From Acetobacteraceae bacterium (GTDB lineage Bacteria > Pseudomonadota > Alphaproteobacteria > Acetobacterales > Acetobacteraceae): a DNA stretch of 64,000 nucleotides. A program made the translations under genes and the position numbers. The stretch's first letter is position 1; each line of letters begins with the position of its first letter. The notes beneath the pieces are model-generated. The model worked only from the letters and a program-made list of their open reading frames with translations. It made no database searches and was not told the DNA's origin. Location of the stretch: assembly GCA_004843165.1 (NCBI GenBank), contig CP039459.1:437501-501500 (forward strand). The letters are read 5' to 3'. Positions 54,296-63,626 of the stretch are shown here, one piece after another.

Positions 54296-55324
54296 ATGCC
54301 ACAAACCCATCTTTTTACCGCCCATATACGGGACCTTGAAAAAGCTGGGGCATGGTTAAGAGAAGGAAAACTCGTTTCTTTCCCGACAGAAACTGTTTAT
54401 GGGCTTGGTGGCTCCGGTCTTTTGCCCGAAGCAATCGAAAATATTTACAAAGCTAAAGGCAGACCACGCAACAACCCTCTTATTCTCCATTTTCCCAATT
54501 TAGAAGCGGCATTTAAAGAGGCCGATCCGAATGCTCCCCTCTTTCCTCTCGCTAAAAAAATTGCCAAAATTTTTTGGCCTGGCCCACTGACACTTATTTT
54601 AAGGCGGGCATCTCACTCAAAGCTTTGCAATGAATCCTGTGCTGGCTTGCCGACCTTTGCGGCAAGGGTGCCTGAACCGCTTTCAACTCGCCAGATTTTA
54701 GAATTTGCAGGTGTTCCGATTGCTGCGCCTTCAGCCAATAAATCAGGACGTATCAGCCCTTCCAGCTATCAAGATGTCTTAGCAGAATTAGATGGGCGTA
54801 TTGATGGGATCGTCGCCGGACAATCCTGTTCTGTTGGTATTGAAAGTACAATTCTTGATTTCAGCCAAGAAATTCCAAAAATCCTGCGGCCGGGGAAAAT
54901 CATGACCAATGATTTACGTCCCTTTATCCCTAATCTACCACATTATGCACTTAAAACGCACATGGCGCACCCGGACGAAACATCCCAACCACCTCCCATT
55001 GCCCCCGGACAATTCCTCTCTCACTATGCCCCAACATTGCCTGTAAAATTAGAGGTCTCCATACCGAACCCAGAGGAGGCTTGGCTCTCTTTCAAACCAG
55101 CGCCAGACTCTTTTAAAGGACTCTCTTTCGCTCTTTCCCCTTCGGGAGACTTAGCAGAAGCGGCGACACGCCTCTATAAAGGTTTACGTTTTTTAGATCT
55201 TGAGGGGCAGAAACAAGGCTTGAAATCCATTGCTGTGGCTCCCATTCCACAAGAAGGGATTGGTATTGCGATTTTAGAGCGTCTTTTCCGAGCTGCTGCC
55301 CCTCGCCCTTCTCAGCAATCATAG
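54296..55324 (+). CDS. L-threonylcarbamoyladenylate synthase (Sua5-type)
   Basis: 342 aa. YrdC/Sua5 domain: FPTETVYGLGGSGLLPEAIENIYKAKGRPRNNPLILHF, PGPLTLIL, and the C-terminal Sua5 extension (HYAPTLPVKLEV). First step of tRNA t6A synthesis. Longer than single-domain TsaC, so the Sua5 type. Confidence 0.92.
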   Translation: MPQTHLFTAHIRDLEKAGAWLREGKLVSFPTETVYGLGGSGLLPEAIENIYKAKGRPRNNPLILHFPNLEAAFKEADPNAPLFPLAKKIAKIFWPGPLTLILRRASHSKLCNESCAGLPTFAARVPEPLSTRQILEFAGVPIAAPSANKSGRISPSSYQDVLAELDGRIDGIVAGQSCSVGIESTILDFSQEIPKILRPGKIMTNDLRPFIPNLPHYALKTHMAHPDETSQPPPIAPGQFLSHYAPTLPVKLEVSIPNPEEAWLSFKPAPDSFKGLSFALSPSGDLAEAATRLYKGLRFLDLEGQKQGLKSIAVAPIPQEGIGIAILERLFRAAAPRPSQQS

Positions 55325-55334
55325 TCCCTGTTGC

Positions 55335-56474
55335 ATGCCCCGCACATTTTCTTTTTTTGCAATGATACGTTCCCGTTTCAGCTTCTATATTTTTTATTTG
55401 CTGCTCAAACGGTTAATTCTTTTGACATTCGCCGGTGTTCTTCTGATCTGGACGATCCAGTCCCTTCATTTTGTCGGCCTGATTGCGGCCCATGGGATGA
55501 GTCTGGCGATTTTCTTTAAACTCACTTCTCTCCTGCTCCCGACTTTTCTCAATATCATTCTGCCTTTAAGTACATTTGCTGTTATCTTATTTACCTACGA
55601 GCGTTTAACAACAGATCGGGAACTCACCATTTTACAAGGACTTGGGCTTTCCCCACTTCAGCTTTCCTGCCCTGCGATCGCCTGCGGTCTCTTTTCGCTT
55701 ATGATTGGCTATGGACTTTCTTTGTTCGCTGTTCCTGCCGCCTATCACTCTTTCCATAAGCAGGAATTTCAAATTAAAAATGAACTTTCAGGCCTTTTTC
55801 TTGAGGAAGGGGTTTTTAACCATCTTCCCAATGGGATGACAATCTATGTTCAGGAAAAAGAAGAAAATAATTTTACGGGTGCTCTGATTGAGCAAGAAGC
55901 GCAGACAGGCGAACGGACAATTTTAATGGCGGAAACAGCGAGCCTCCTCCATGACGAAGACGGACTTAAAATTCTGCTTCAAAACGGGTCTCGGCAAACG
56001 ATCAATAAAGAAGACAAAACACTTTCTTTTTTAGGGTTTGGTGAAAAGATTGTTCCTGTTTCGCCACCAACGACCGCTATACGTTCTTTTGATCCGCAAG
56101 AATTACCGCTTTCAAAACTTTTTCACTGTTCAAAAAATCTTCCGACTAGTCTCAAAGGGAAATTTCACGTTGAAGGATTTGAACGTATTGCAGCGCCGCT
56201 TTATAGCCTATCCTTTACGCTAATTGCACTTTTTTGGGTATTGTGCGGCCCGCCGAGAGGCGATCGAAAAGCGATGCTTCCCGTTGCCGGAGCCGTTCTA
56301 TCCATGGCATTTTTTCTAGGGGGAAACCTTCTTTTGAGAAGTTTTACAGCCTTGCATGCCGAATTTTCCTTTCTTTTGTTTTGCTTTCCATCCCTCCCTA
56401 TTTTAATTGCGCTTTTTATTCTTTTTAAGCATAGTGGACATCCTAAATTCCCTCCGACTGCTACGCTATTGTGA
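55335..56474 (+). CDS. lptF: LPS export permease LptF
   Basis: 379 aa. LptF/LptG family, six membrane segments around a periplasmic beta-jellyroll. ERLTTDRELTILQGLGLSPLQL is a signature near 90-115. Start uncertain (55335 or the ATG at 55362). It overlaps lptG by 4 bases and forms a pair with it. Moves LPS from the inner membrane to LptD. Confidence 0.9.
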   Translation: MPRTFSFFAMIRSRFSFYIFYLLLKRLILLTFAGVLLIWTIQSLHFVGLIAAHGMSLAIFFKLTSLLLPTFLNIILPLSTFAVILFTYERLTTDRELTILQGLGLSPLQLSCPAIACGLFSLMIGYGLSLFAVPAAYHSFHKQEFQIKNELSGLFLEEGVFNHLPNGMTIYVQEKEENNFTGALIEQEAQTGERTILMAETASLLHDEDGLKILLQNGSRQTINKEDKTLSFLGFGEKIVPVSPPTTAIRSFDPQELPLSKLFHCSKNLPTSLKGKFHVEGFERIAAPLYSLSFTLIALFWVLCGPPRGDRKAMLPVAGAVLSMAFFLGGNLLLRSFTALHAEFSFLLFCFPSLPILIALFILFKHSGHPKFPPTATLL

Positions 56475-57649
56475 ATATTATTTTAGAAAAAAAGATTAAA
56501 AAAAACGATCTAGCGGAACATTCAGCCCATTTACCGCAAACCCTTAGAACTTATGTCGCAAAAAAATTTTTTCTCTTAACAATTTGCGCAACAGCATCTC
56601 TATGCCTACTCATTAATCTTTTTGATCTTATTGATCTTCTTCGGAAGAGCGCTGGCCATCCACAAGCAGGTATTTGGATCGCTATCAAAATAGCCCTCTT
56701 GCACCTGCCATTTTATTTTCTTTCCATCGTACCTTTCGGCATTCTCTTAGGGGGCGTTAGCTGCTTCTTTTTTCTTGCCCGTGCCTCAGAGGTCACCGCA
56801 GCACGTGCTGCTGCCATTTCTGCATGGCAATTTCTCACCGGCCCACTTCTTGCATCACTTCTCATCGGCATTTTTGCTGTACTGGCGATTTCTCCCCTCT
56901 CTGCGACATGCTATCACAATGCTGCCGGCCTTGAAGAACATTACCTGACCAATCAAACCAAATCTTTAGATGAAGAATTATGGCTCAAAGAAAAAGATAA
57001 CGGTCTCAAAGAAGATGGACATTTTATTTTGCATCTTTATGGGATTTCAAAAATTTCCTCTAAAAATAAGTACTCTTTTTTAGAGGCAAAGCGATCTACC
57101 CTGCTCCGTCTAGATCGAAATAATCATTTTCTAAGACGGGTTGAAGCCCAAGAAACACGCCTTGAAAAAGGCCGTTGGGTTTTTAAAAATACAATCGAAA
57201 TTATTCCGGGAAGAGCCGCACGTTCCCTCCCTCATTTTTCCCTGCCAACCCATTTAACAGCCAAACGTGCGAAAAAAATTGGTGTTTCTGCCGATACGCT
57301 CTCTATTTGGAATCTTCCACGCAGTATTTACTGGCTTCAGGAGGCGGGATTACCGACCCGTAAGCAACAGCTTCACCTTTATACCCTCTTGGCCTTACCC
57401 TTTCTAAACGCTACAATGTTGCTAATCGCAGCAGGCTTTGCTTTGCGCCCTTTTCCGCAAAGGCAAAAAAAAGCGATTACCGTTATTGGGATGGGTATAG
57501 GAACCGGATTCTGCCTTTTTACACTTTCAAAAATTGCCGAGCAGCTTGGAAATTCTGGAAGTATACCGCCTTTTTTTGCGGCAACGCTTCCTGTTTTGGC
57601 AGGCCTATCTCTTGCGGGAAGCCTTCTTTTAAAAATGGAGGAGGGATAA
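56471..57649 (+). CDS. lptG: LPS export permease LptG
   Basis: 392 aa, GTG start overlapping the lptF stop. Six-TM LptG type: LLINLFDLIDLLRKSAG, VPFGILLGGVSCFFFLARASEVTAARAAAISAWQF. Partner of LptF in the LptB2FG complex. A strong AGGAGG at the end serves lptD. Confidence 0.9.
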   Translation: MNIILEKKIKKNDLAEHSAHLPQTLRTYVAKKFFLLTICATASLCLLINLFDLIDLLRKSAGHPQAGIWIAIKIALLHLPFYFLSIVPFGILLGGVSCFFFLARASEVTAARAAAISAWQFLTGPLLASLLIGIFAVLAISPLSATCYHNAAGLEEHYLTNQTKSLDEELWLKEKDNGLKEDGHFILHLYGISKISSKNKYSFLEAKRSTLLRLDRNNHFLRRVEAQETRLEKGRWVFKNTIEIIPGRAARSLPHFSLPTHLTAKRAKKIGVSADTLSIWNLPRSIYWLQEAGLPTRKQQLHLYTLLALPFLNATMLLIAAGFALRPFPQRQKKAITVIGMGIGTGFCLFTLSKIAEQLGNSGSIPPFFAATLPVLAGLSLAGSLLLKMEEG

Positions 57650-57652
57650 GTT

Positions 57653-59995
57653 TTGTCATCCTCCTTTAGAAAATTATCCCATCGCCTTTATTGGCCTTTC
57701 CTCTTTACCCTTTTAATTTTTTTAGCCTGTCCGCTGTCGACCTTTGCGCAAAATCTAGGACCAGAAGGTGTCTCAGGATTTCAGATCGATAACAGCACTA
57801 GCCGCATGATTAAGCCTGGGAAAGTCACACCGGAAGAACCCATTACCTATCTGGCCAACCATGAAAGCTATGACAAAACAGGGCAGCTTGTCTGGTCAGG
57901 AAATGTTCGCATTTGGCAAGGGGAACAAGCTCTGCGTGCAGACCGTGTGACCGTTGATCGTCCCTCTGGCCTCTTACGGGCAACGGGGCATGTGGCCCTT
58001 CTTCAGCCTGACGGCAGTACGCTCTATGCCAAAGAGCTTGAATTTCAGAGCGGTATGAAAGACGGGATCGGACGGGCAATCTATATCCGTATGCAAGAAA
58101 ATGCCAAAGTCGCCGCAAACGGATTGCGTGCCTCAGACGGCGTTGTCCAAGATTTGCGCCGTGTCTCTTATACCCCTTGTAATGTTTGCGCCAAAAATCC
58201 GCACAAAGCACCCTTTTGGCAAATTCAAGCGTCCGGTTTACGCCGAGATGATGACCATAAAAGGCTCGAATTTGAAAATGCTTGGATCAAAGTCTTTGGC
58301 CTTCCTGTCCTTTACATGCCCTATCTGAAATTAACAGATCCCTCTGTCAAACGGCAAAGCGGTTTTCTTCCCTTCCAAATCAATCCACACGACCGCTATT
58401 TAGGGACCTATTTTACCATTCCTTATTACTGGGTGATCGATAAAAGCTCCGACCTCACCTTAACGGGACTTTATTCGACAAAATCAGGCCCTAACTTTAC
58501 CGTCAATTACCGTAAATATTTAAATTTTGGACGTATAAACGTTCAAGGCGGGGTCGGGGTTGATTCAGATAAAGAACAGGGCGGCGGCCAAAATGGCGCA
58601 CAAGCCTATTTATTTGCCTCTGGTGATTTTATCTATAATAAATATTGGCATTATGGGGCGGATGTTAAAGTAACAACTTCTGCCAACTATTTACGAGATT
58701 ACCGTGTTCCTGGTTACGGCAATGACTTCTTGCCCTCAACGGGATATATTGAAGGTTTTGGCCAAGGATCTCAGCTTCGCTTGGATGTCCAATTCTATCA
58801 AGCCTTGAACCAAGGAACCATTAATAACAATCTTCTCCCTTACTCCTTGCCGAGCTTCCTCTATAATTACCAAGGCCAGCCTGATAAATTAGGCGGCACA
58901 TTTACAGTCCACTCAGAGGATTTTGATGTCTACCGAGCACAAGGACAGCGTGACCAGCGAGGAGAATGGCGTTTCCAGTACGACCGGCCCTTTGACGGCC
59001 CTTGGGGACAGAAATGGAAAGTTACCGGCCGTCTTGATTCAACCGTTTATCACTCGACCGAGCATAATTGCTACGAAACAAACAATAGTGACAGCTGCCC
59101 CTCAAGATATCTAACGCCAGGTGACCAAATTACGGGCCAAATTCTGCCAACCTTTGCCTTACAGGTGAACTGGCCCTTTATGCGGACATTTGCCCATGGA
59201 CGGGGATTTCATATTTTTGAACCTATTGCCCAGTTTATTGCCGCCCCCAATACGGGCGGACAGCTCAACACGGATATGCCCGATGAAGATAGTTTTTACC
59301 ATAATTTCAGTGATTCAACGCTCTTTTCTTTAAACCGTTTCGAAGGGACGGACCGTCTGGACGGTGGTGTCCGCGGCAATGTCGGGATTCATCAAAATTG
59401 GAGCTGGAAAGGCCATATGGTCGATATGCTCGTCGGTGAAAGTTTTCAAGACCATATTGCGAGAAACCAGATTCCCGGCGATGGCTTATCACGTCACCTT
59501 TCTGATCCTGTCGGACGCTTTCTATTTGCCCCCAATAACTGGCTCAATATTGTCGCCCGTGGAAAATACAATCCTTGGGAAGGACATTTCGACTATGGCG
59601 AAGGTCTCTTTAATGTCCGTGTACCGCATGTTAATTTAAATGCTGGCTATATTTATCAGGTTAATAATCCCTATTATTTCTATGACCCATATGGCGAAGT
59701 TGGCACCCAAGAGGTCAACCGCTTTGACTTCCAGCCGATGAACCAAATTACAGCTGCCGGGCAGTTTGATTATGCCGGCATGCATGTCGGCGCCTTTGCC
59801 CGATTTGATCCAACGACGATGCAAATGGTCACAAATGGCGGAAATATCGGCTATTCCAACGAATGTTTCGGCCTTGATCTCTATTATAGCAAACAATATA
59901 CACGCATTGGTGGGGAAAGCCGTGGTTCCAGTTTCCTGCTCAATATCTTCTTAAAATCTATCGGAACCTTTGGTGCTGGCGGATCTGCTGGATGA
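57653..59995 (+). CDS. lptD: LPS-assembly outer-membrane protein LptD
   Basis: 780 aa, TTG start with AGGAGG 8 bases upstream. Signal peptide to about AFAQ-like cleavage; N-terminal OstA jellyroll (about 60-190) and C-terminal barrel. Cys pairs in YTPCNVC (about 178-181) and in HNCYE/SDSCPSRY (about 475-488) could form the usual disulphides. Receives LPS from LptF/G. Overlaps surA (ATGA). Confidence 0.92.
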   Translation: MSSSFRKLSHRLYWPFLFTLLIFLACPLSTFAQNLGPEGVSGFQIDNSTSRMIKPGKVTPEEPITYLANHESYDKTGQLVWSGNVRIWQGEQALRADRVTVDRPSGLLRATGHVALLQPDGSTLYAKELEFQSGMKDGIGRAIYIRMQENAKVAANGLRASDGVVQDLRRVSYTPCNVCAKNPHKAPFWQIQASGLRRDDDHKRLEFENAWIKVFGLPVLYMPYLKLTDPSVKRQSGFLPFQINPHDRYLGTYFTIPYYWVIDKSSDLTLTGLYSTKSGPNFTVNYRKYLNFGRINVQGGVGVDSDKEQGGGQNGAQAYLFASGDFIYNKYWHYGADVKVTTSANYLRDYRVPGYGNDFLPSTGYIEGFGQGSQLRLDVQFYQALNQGTINNNLLPYSLPSFLYNYQGQPDKLGGTFTVHSEDFDVYRAQGQRDQRGEWRFQYDRPFDGPWGQKWKVTGRLDSTVYHSTEHNCYETNNSDSCPSRYLTPGDQITGQILPTFALQVNWPFMRTFAHGRGFHIFEPIAQFIAAPNTGGQLNTDMPDEDSFYHNFSDSTLFSLNRFEGTDRLDGGVRGNVGIHQNWSWKGHMVDMLVGESFQDHIARNQIPGDGLSRHLSDPVGRFLFAPNNWLNIVARGKYNPWEGHFDYGEGLFNVRVPHVNLNAGYIYQVNNPYYFYDPYGEVGTQEVNRFDFQPMNQITAAGQFDYAGMHVGAFARFDPTTMQMVTNGGNIGYSNECFGLDLYYSKQYTRIGGESRGSSFLLNIFLKSIGTFGAGGSAG

Positions 59996-61350
59996 CAAAA
60001 TATTTTATTTCTTTTCTCATCTCCCTTCTCTTTGCAAGCGCCTCTCTGCCGCTCAAAGCAGAGGAGGTCGCCGCAGAGGCTCAGGAAACCATTACGCCAA
60101 AAAGCATCACGGCGGATGATCCCAATCAAACAGATGCCCAAATCCTTGCTGTTGTGAATGGACAACTCCTAACCCGTGCGGATGTGGAGGATCGTGCAAG
60201 ACTTTTTGTCGTCTCTACGGGCTTGCCGATCGCCCCCCATGTGATGAAACGGATGCGCTCTCAAATTCTTGAACAGCTGATTCAGGAAAAACTTAAAACC
60301 CAAGAAGTTCTCCGGCGACATATTGATATTCCACCGGAACAAATTGCCGCCTCCATTGCCAATATCGAAGAACGTAACGATATGCCTCGGAATGCTTTAC
60401 GGGACAAATTAGCCAAGGATGATATTTCTCTCACAACTCTGATTGACCAAATCCGATCCCAAAGCGGCTGGATGGTTGTGCTGCGCCAAACATTAGGAGC
60501 GAGAGGACGTGTTCTTCCTGAACAGATAAAACAACGTCAATCGGCCCTTGAGCAAGAAGAAGGCCGCCCACAATATCTGATGAATGAAATTTTCATCCCT
60601 GTTCAAGATTCGGAACATCCGCAAAAAGAAATTGCCTTTGCAAATATGATTATTTCACAACTGCGTGGCGGTGCCCCTTTCCCGATTGTTGCCGCCCAGT
60701 TCTCTCAGGACCAATCAGCCCTCAACGGTGGCTCTCTTGGGTGGATGCAGGAGGATCACTTAGACCCTGCTGTTGTTGCAGTGCTTCAGAAAATGCCGGA
60801 TGAAGCCATTTCCAATCCTATTCTTGTTCCGGGTGGTTTGATTATCACCACAGTACATTCAAGGCGAAAACTTGGGAAAGAAATGGGGACTTTGATTACT
60901 TTACGCCAAGCCTTTTTTCCTTTCAGCACGCCTCTAAATCCCAATGATCCCACCGAAGAGCAAAAAGCGCTTTTACAACAGGCGAACGAAGCCTCTTCCA
61001 ATCTCCATTCCTGCAAGGAAATCGAAGCGCTTAATGACAAATTAGGCGCAAAAAAGGTGGGCAATCCCGGCACACAAGTGATGGAACGGCTTCCACCGCA
61101 AATGCATTCTATCTTAGAAAAACTGCCCAACAATACAGCCACAAAACCCCTTGTTGCCGGTGATGGCATTTCTTTGCTAATGATCTGTAGTCGACAAACA
61201 CGCAATCTTGCACAGCTTACGCCTGGACAGATTGCGGATCAGCTTATGAATGAACGTATTGAACAAACCGCACGGCAGCTCCAGCGTACTTTGCAGCGAA
61301 AAGCCGTTATTGAAATCCGTCCTGCTGGACGTGCGGAGCTAAACGCATGA
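59992..61350 (+). CDS. surA: periplasmic chaperone SurA (parvulin-type isomerase)
   Basis: 452 aa, signal peptide to SLPLKA-EE. SurA-type N-terminal chaperone part (AILAVVNGQLLTRADVEDRA), then a parvulin/PpiC domain (about 190-290: GRPQYLMNEIFIPVQ, LNGGSLGWMQ, LVPGGLIITTV) and a C-terminal region. Helps fold outer-membrane proteins such as LptD. Overlaps rsmA by 4 bases; the usual pdxA between them is missing. Confidence 0.9.
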   Translation: MTKYFISFLISLLFASASLPLKAEEVAAEAQETITPKSITADDPNQTDAQILAVVNGQLLTRADVEDRARLFVVSTGLPIAPHVMKRMRSQILEQLIQEKLKTQEVLRRHIDIPPEQIAASIANIEERNDMPRNALRDKLAKDDISLTTLIDQIRSQSGWMVVLRQTLGARGRVLPEQIKQRQSALEQEEGRPQYLMNEIFIPVQDSEHPQKEIAFANMIISQLRGGAPFPIVAAQFSQDQSALNGGSLGWMQEDHLDPAVVAVLQKMPDEAISNPILVPGGLIITTVHSRRKLGKEMGTLITLRQAFFPFSTPLNPNDPTEEQKALLQQANEASSNLHSCKEIEALNDKLGAKKVGNPGTQVMERLPPQMHSILEKLPNNTATKPLVAGDGISLLMICSRQTRNLAQLTPGQIADQLMNERIEQTARQLQRTLQRKAVIEIRPAGRAELNA

Positions 61351-62153
61351 ACACCTCCCCCCTTTCACCGCTTATCGCGAAAAAATCCTTGGGACAGCAT
61401 TTTCTGCTTGATCCCAGCATTTGTGACAAGATTGCCAAACTTGGCGGCGATCTAACACAGCAAAATATCCTTGAGGTTGGCCCCGGCCCCGCAGGCTTAA
61501 CCAAAGCCCTTTTAAGACAAGGGGCAAAAAATGTTTATGCAATTGAAATTGATGAACGGGCTTTTCCGCATTTAGAGGAAATTGAAAAAGATTCTGAAGG
61601 GCGTTTTACCCTGCTTAAAGGGGACGCTTTAAAAATTGACGGCGCACTTCATCTTGAAAGCCCTCGTCAAATCATTGCTAATCTGCCCTATAATGTTGGC
61701 AGTCCTTTGCTCGTCAAATTCTTGCGTCAAGCTTCCTTATGGGATCAAATGAATCTCATGTTTCAGCTCGAAGTGGCCGAACGCATTTGCGCAGAACCCA
61801 ATAGTTCTGCTTATGGGCGACTGGGGGTTCTTGCACAATGGTGTGCGCAATGTGATATTGTTATGCGCCTGCCGCCAGGAGCATTTTCACCGCCTCCAAA
61901 AGTCCATTCCGCCATTGTGAGAGTCCTTCCACACAAAACACAGCCTTCTGAAGCGCTCTTTCAGGAAATGGAAAAAATTACCCATGCGGCCTTTGGCCAA
62001 AGACGTAAAATGCTCCGTAGCGCCTTAAAGAAAATGGGGGGCGAAAAACTTTTAGAAGAAGCAGGAATTGCACCAACAAGACGGGGGGAAACGCTTTCTA
62101 TTGAAGAGTTTGACCGCTTGGCTAAAATATCGCTGCACCATAGAGAAAAATAA
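61347..62153 (+). CDS. rsmA: 16S rRNA dimethyladenosine transferase
   Basis: 268 aa. KsgA family: KKSLGQHFLLDPSICDKIA, VGPGPAGLTKALL (SAM motif), NLPYNVGSPLL (motif IV, about 112-122) and PPGAFSPPPKVHSAIV. Dimethylates A1518/A1519 of 16S rRNA. Last gene of lptF-lptG-lptD-surA-rsmA. Confidence 0.96.
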   Translation: MNTSPLSPLIAKKSLGQHFLLDPSICDKIAKLGGDLTQQNILEVGPGPAGLTKALLRQGAKNVYAIEIDERAFPHLEEIEKDSEGRFTLLKGDALKIDGALHLESPRQIIANLPYNVGSPLLVKFLRQASLWDQMNLMFQLEVAERICAEPNSSAYGRLGVLAQWCAQCDIVMRLPPGAFSPPPKVHSAIVRVLPHKTQPSEALFQEMEKITHAAFGQRRKMLRSALKKMGGEKLLEEAGIAPTRRGETLSIEEFDRLAKISLHHREK

Positions 62154-62211
62154 TTTCTCTCTTAAAAACAATATTTGACAAAAAAAATACTGTCAGGTTA
62201 CAGTCCCCCAT

Positions 62212-62244
62212 ACAAAAAAGACTGGAAGCAATTTGCCTCCAGCC
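62212..62244 (-). terminator. intrinsic terminator of the 62310-62624 gene
   Basis: CTGGA-GCA/TGC-TCCAG hairpin with one mismatch at 62222-62242. The minus strand then reads TCTTTTTTG. Confidence 0.65.
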
Positions 62245-62309
62245 TTTCTTGAATCAATCAATTTCCATCATCAAAGAGCTTTTTCCTGAGGGACAGGATA
62301 AAATTTCTA

Positions 62310-62624
62310 TTAACGATGATGGAAATTTTCATGGTGCTTATCACCTGCTTTATGAGGACGCTTACCAAGTTTAAGCTCTTCCTCATGGTCTTTTTCAACA
62401 AAAACCTTGAAATTTTCTGGCTTTACCGCATGTTTATGTGCTTTGCGGTCTTTGACAATATGCGCTTTAAAACCCTTTTCAATAGCGCCTTTCGCTGCTT
62501 CTTTTTCTGTTTCAGCCTTATGAATGACTTCGCCATGAATATTTTTGGCTTCAAAATGTTTAATGGTTTCATCTTCTTCACGAGGCGGATGTGCGACGAC
62601 AAAAGCATGTTTACGATCTGACAT
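62310..62624 (-). CDS. small His/Lys-rich protein, paralogue A
   Basis: 104 aa if the ATG at 62624 is used (AAGGA 8 bases upstream; the ATG at 62630 is too close to it). No signal peptide, highly basic and His-rich (KAHKHAVK, HHENFHHR at the end). It shares with the 63045-63350 protein the order AFV-HP-E-IKHFEAK, the TEKEAA-GAI-GF-AHI-KD block, PE-F-FV-HEE and KRPHK-GD. Family unknown; may be a DNA- or metal-binding or stress protein. Two-gene local duplication. Confidence 0.6.
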   Translation of the reverse strand: MSDRKHAFVVAHPPREEDETIKHFEAKNIHGEVIHKAETEKEAAKGAIEKGFKAHIVKDRKAHKHAVKPENFKVFVEKDHEEELKLGKRPHKAGDKHHENFHHR

Positions 62625-63044
62625 TTTCATAATCCTTAAAAAAACAAAAATAATGAGGGTCAGAGAATTAAGAGCAGTAACTCGAAAACCCTGCCCTCTC
62701 CTAAGAGTTTGGACTTTATTTTTTCAAAAACAATTCATTTTTTTTATTTTTTTAAATACTCGAGTCTCATCTTGTCGTCTGTTAAAAACTTACTCTAAAA
62801 TTCGCATGCAAGTTATCTTGTCCTTGAAAAGCTCTTTTTTTAATTTTTTTCTCAAATTAAAAATAAGATGTACAAATTTTCTCCATAAACATTTAAAAAA
62901 ACCGATTCGGGATAAAAAGTCCCCTCTTCCAGAATTTTCAGAAAATTGATGCGAAAGTGGAAGCCTCTAAAAAGGCGCTGATGCTTCCGCACCAGCGCCT
63001 TTTATAACTTCACACGAAAAAATAATCCTTTTTAGGGAAAGATT
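62625..63044. other. intergenic region between the two paralogous small genes
   Basis: About 420 bases, AT-rich with long T and A runs, no convincing gene. It holds the promoter of paralogue A and, near its right end, the terminator of paralogue B (62969-63003). Confidence 0.5.
62969..63003 (-). terminator. intrinsic terminator of the 63045-63350 gene
   Basis: AAAAGGCGCTG/CAGCGCCTTTT (62970-62980 with 62993-63003), loop ATGCTTCCGCAC, T-rich on both strands. The gene stop is just upstream on the minus strand. Confidence 0.8.
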
Positions 63045-63350
63045 TTATGTGTGACCGCCGCAAATATCGCCCACCTTATGCGGGCGTTTATTATTCTTAA
63101 TCTCTTTAGCATGTTCCTCTGGAACAAATTTTTTAAAATGTTCCGGCTTGGGCGTTCCTTTATGTTTGGGATCTTTGAGAATATGCGCCTCAAAGCCAAG
63201 TTTTATAGCCCCTTCTGCCGCTTCTTTCTCCGTAGGAGCCTTATAAACGGTTTTGCCCTCTTGCGTTGATTTCGCTTCAAAATGCTTAATCGCTTTACCT
63301 TCCTCACAAGGATGTGGAAGAACGAAGGCTTTTTTCTCTTTATTAGGCAT
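63045..63350 (-). CDS. small His/Lys-rich protein, paralogue B
   Basis: 101 aa, AAAGGG 8 bases before the ATG at 63350. Clear paralogue of the 62310-62624 protein (shared IKHFEAKS, TEKEAAEGAIKLGFEAHILKD, EHFKKFVPEEHAKE, NKRPHKVGD). Ends with ICGGHT instead of the His tail. Each copy has its own promoter region and terminator, so they can be regulated separately. Unknown function. Confidence 0.6.
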   Translation of the reverse strand: MPNKEKKAFVLPHPCEEGKAIKHFEAKSTQEGKTVYKAPTEKEAAEGAIKLGFEAHILKDPKHKGTPKPEHFKKFVPEEHAKEIKNNKRPHKVGDICGGHT

Positions 63351-63565
63351 AATAAATACCCTTTATCAAAACTAAGAAACAGGAGTGCCAACAGCAACAC
63401 TGGAACCATTTCTTATCCTTTGAGTTGGAACCCTTTTAAAGCAAAGCACAAGCCGTTTTATTTCTTTTTTAAAACACAGAGTCGCCCCCTATTAGGAGAT
63501 TTTTAAGGCTTCTATAATGCATTCTCATTAAAAATTTCTATTTTAAAATTTTATTCTTCTCCATA

Positions 63566-63599
63566 TAAAAAAGGCTCCGGGCAGAGCCTCGGAGCCTTT
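63566..63599 (-). terminator. intrinsic terminator of rplI
   Basis: AAAGGCTCCG/CGGAGCCTTT (63570-63579 with 63590-63599), then a T-run on the minus strand. About 27 bases after the L9 stop. Confidence 0.85.
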
Positions 63600-63626
63600 C
63601 CTATAAGAACAAACAAGAGGGGAAGA

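Noticed and set aside
62545-62949. 134-codon plus-strand frame
   Set aside because: It is antisense to the small His/Lys-rich gene and continues through AT-rich runs (poly-Phe/Lys), typical of a non-coding frame.
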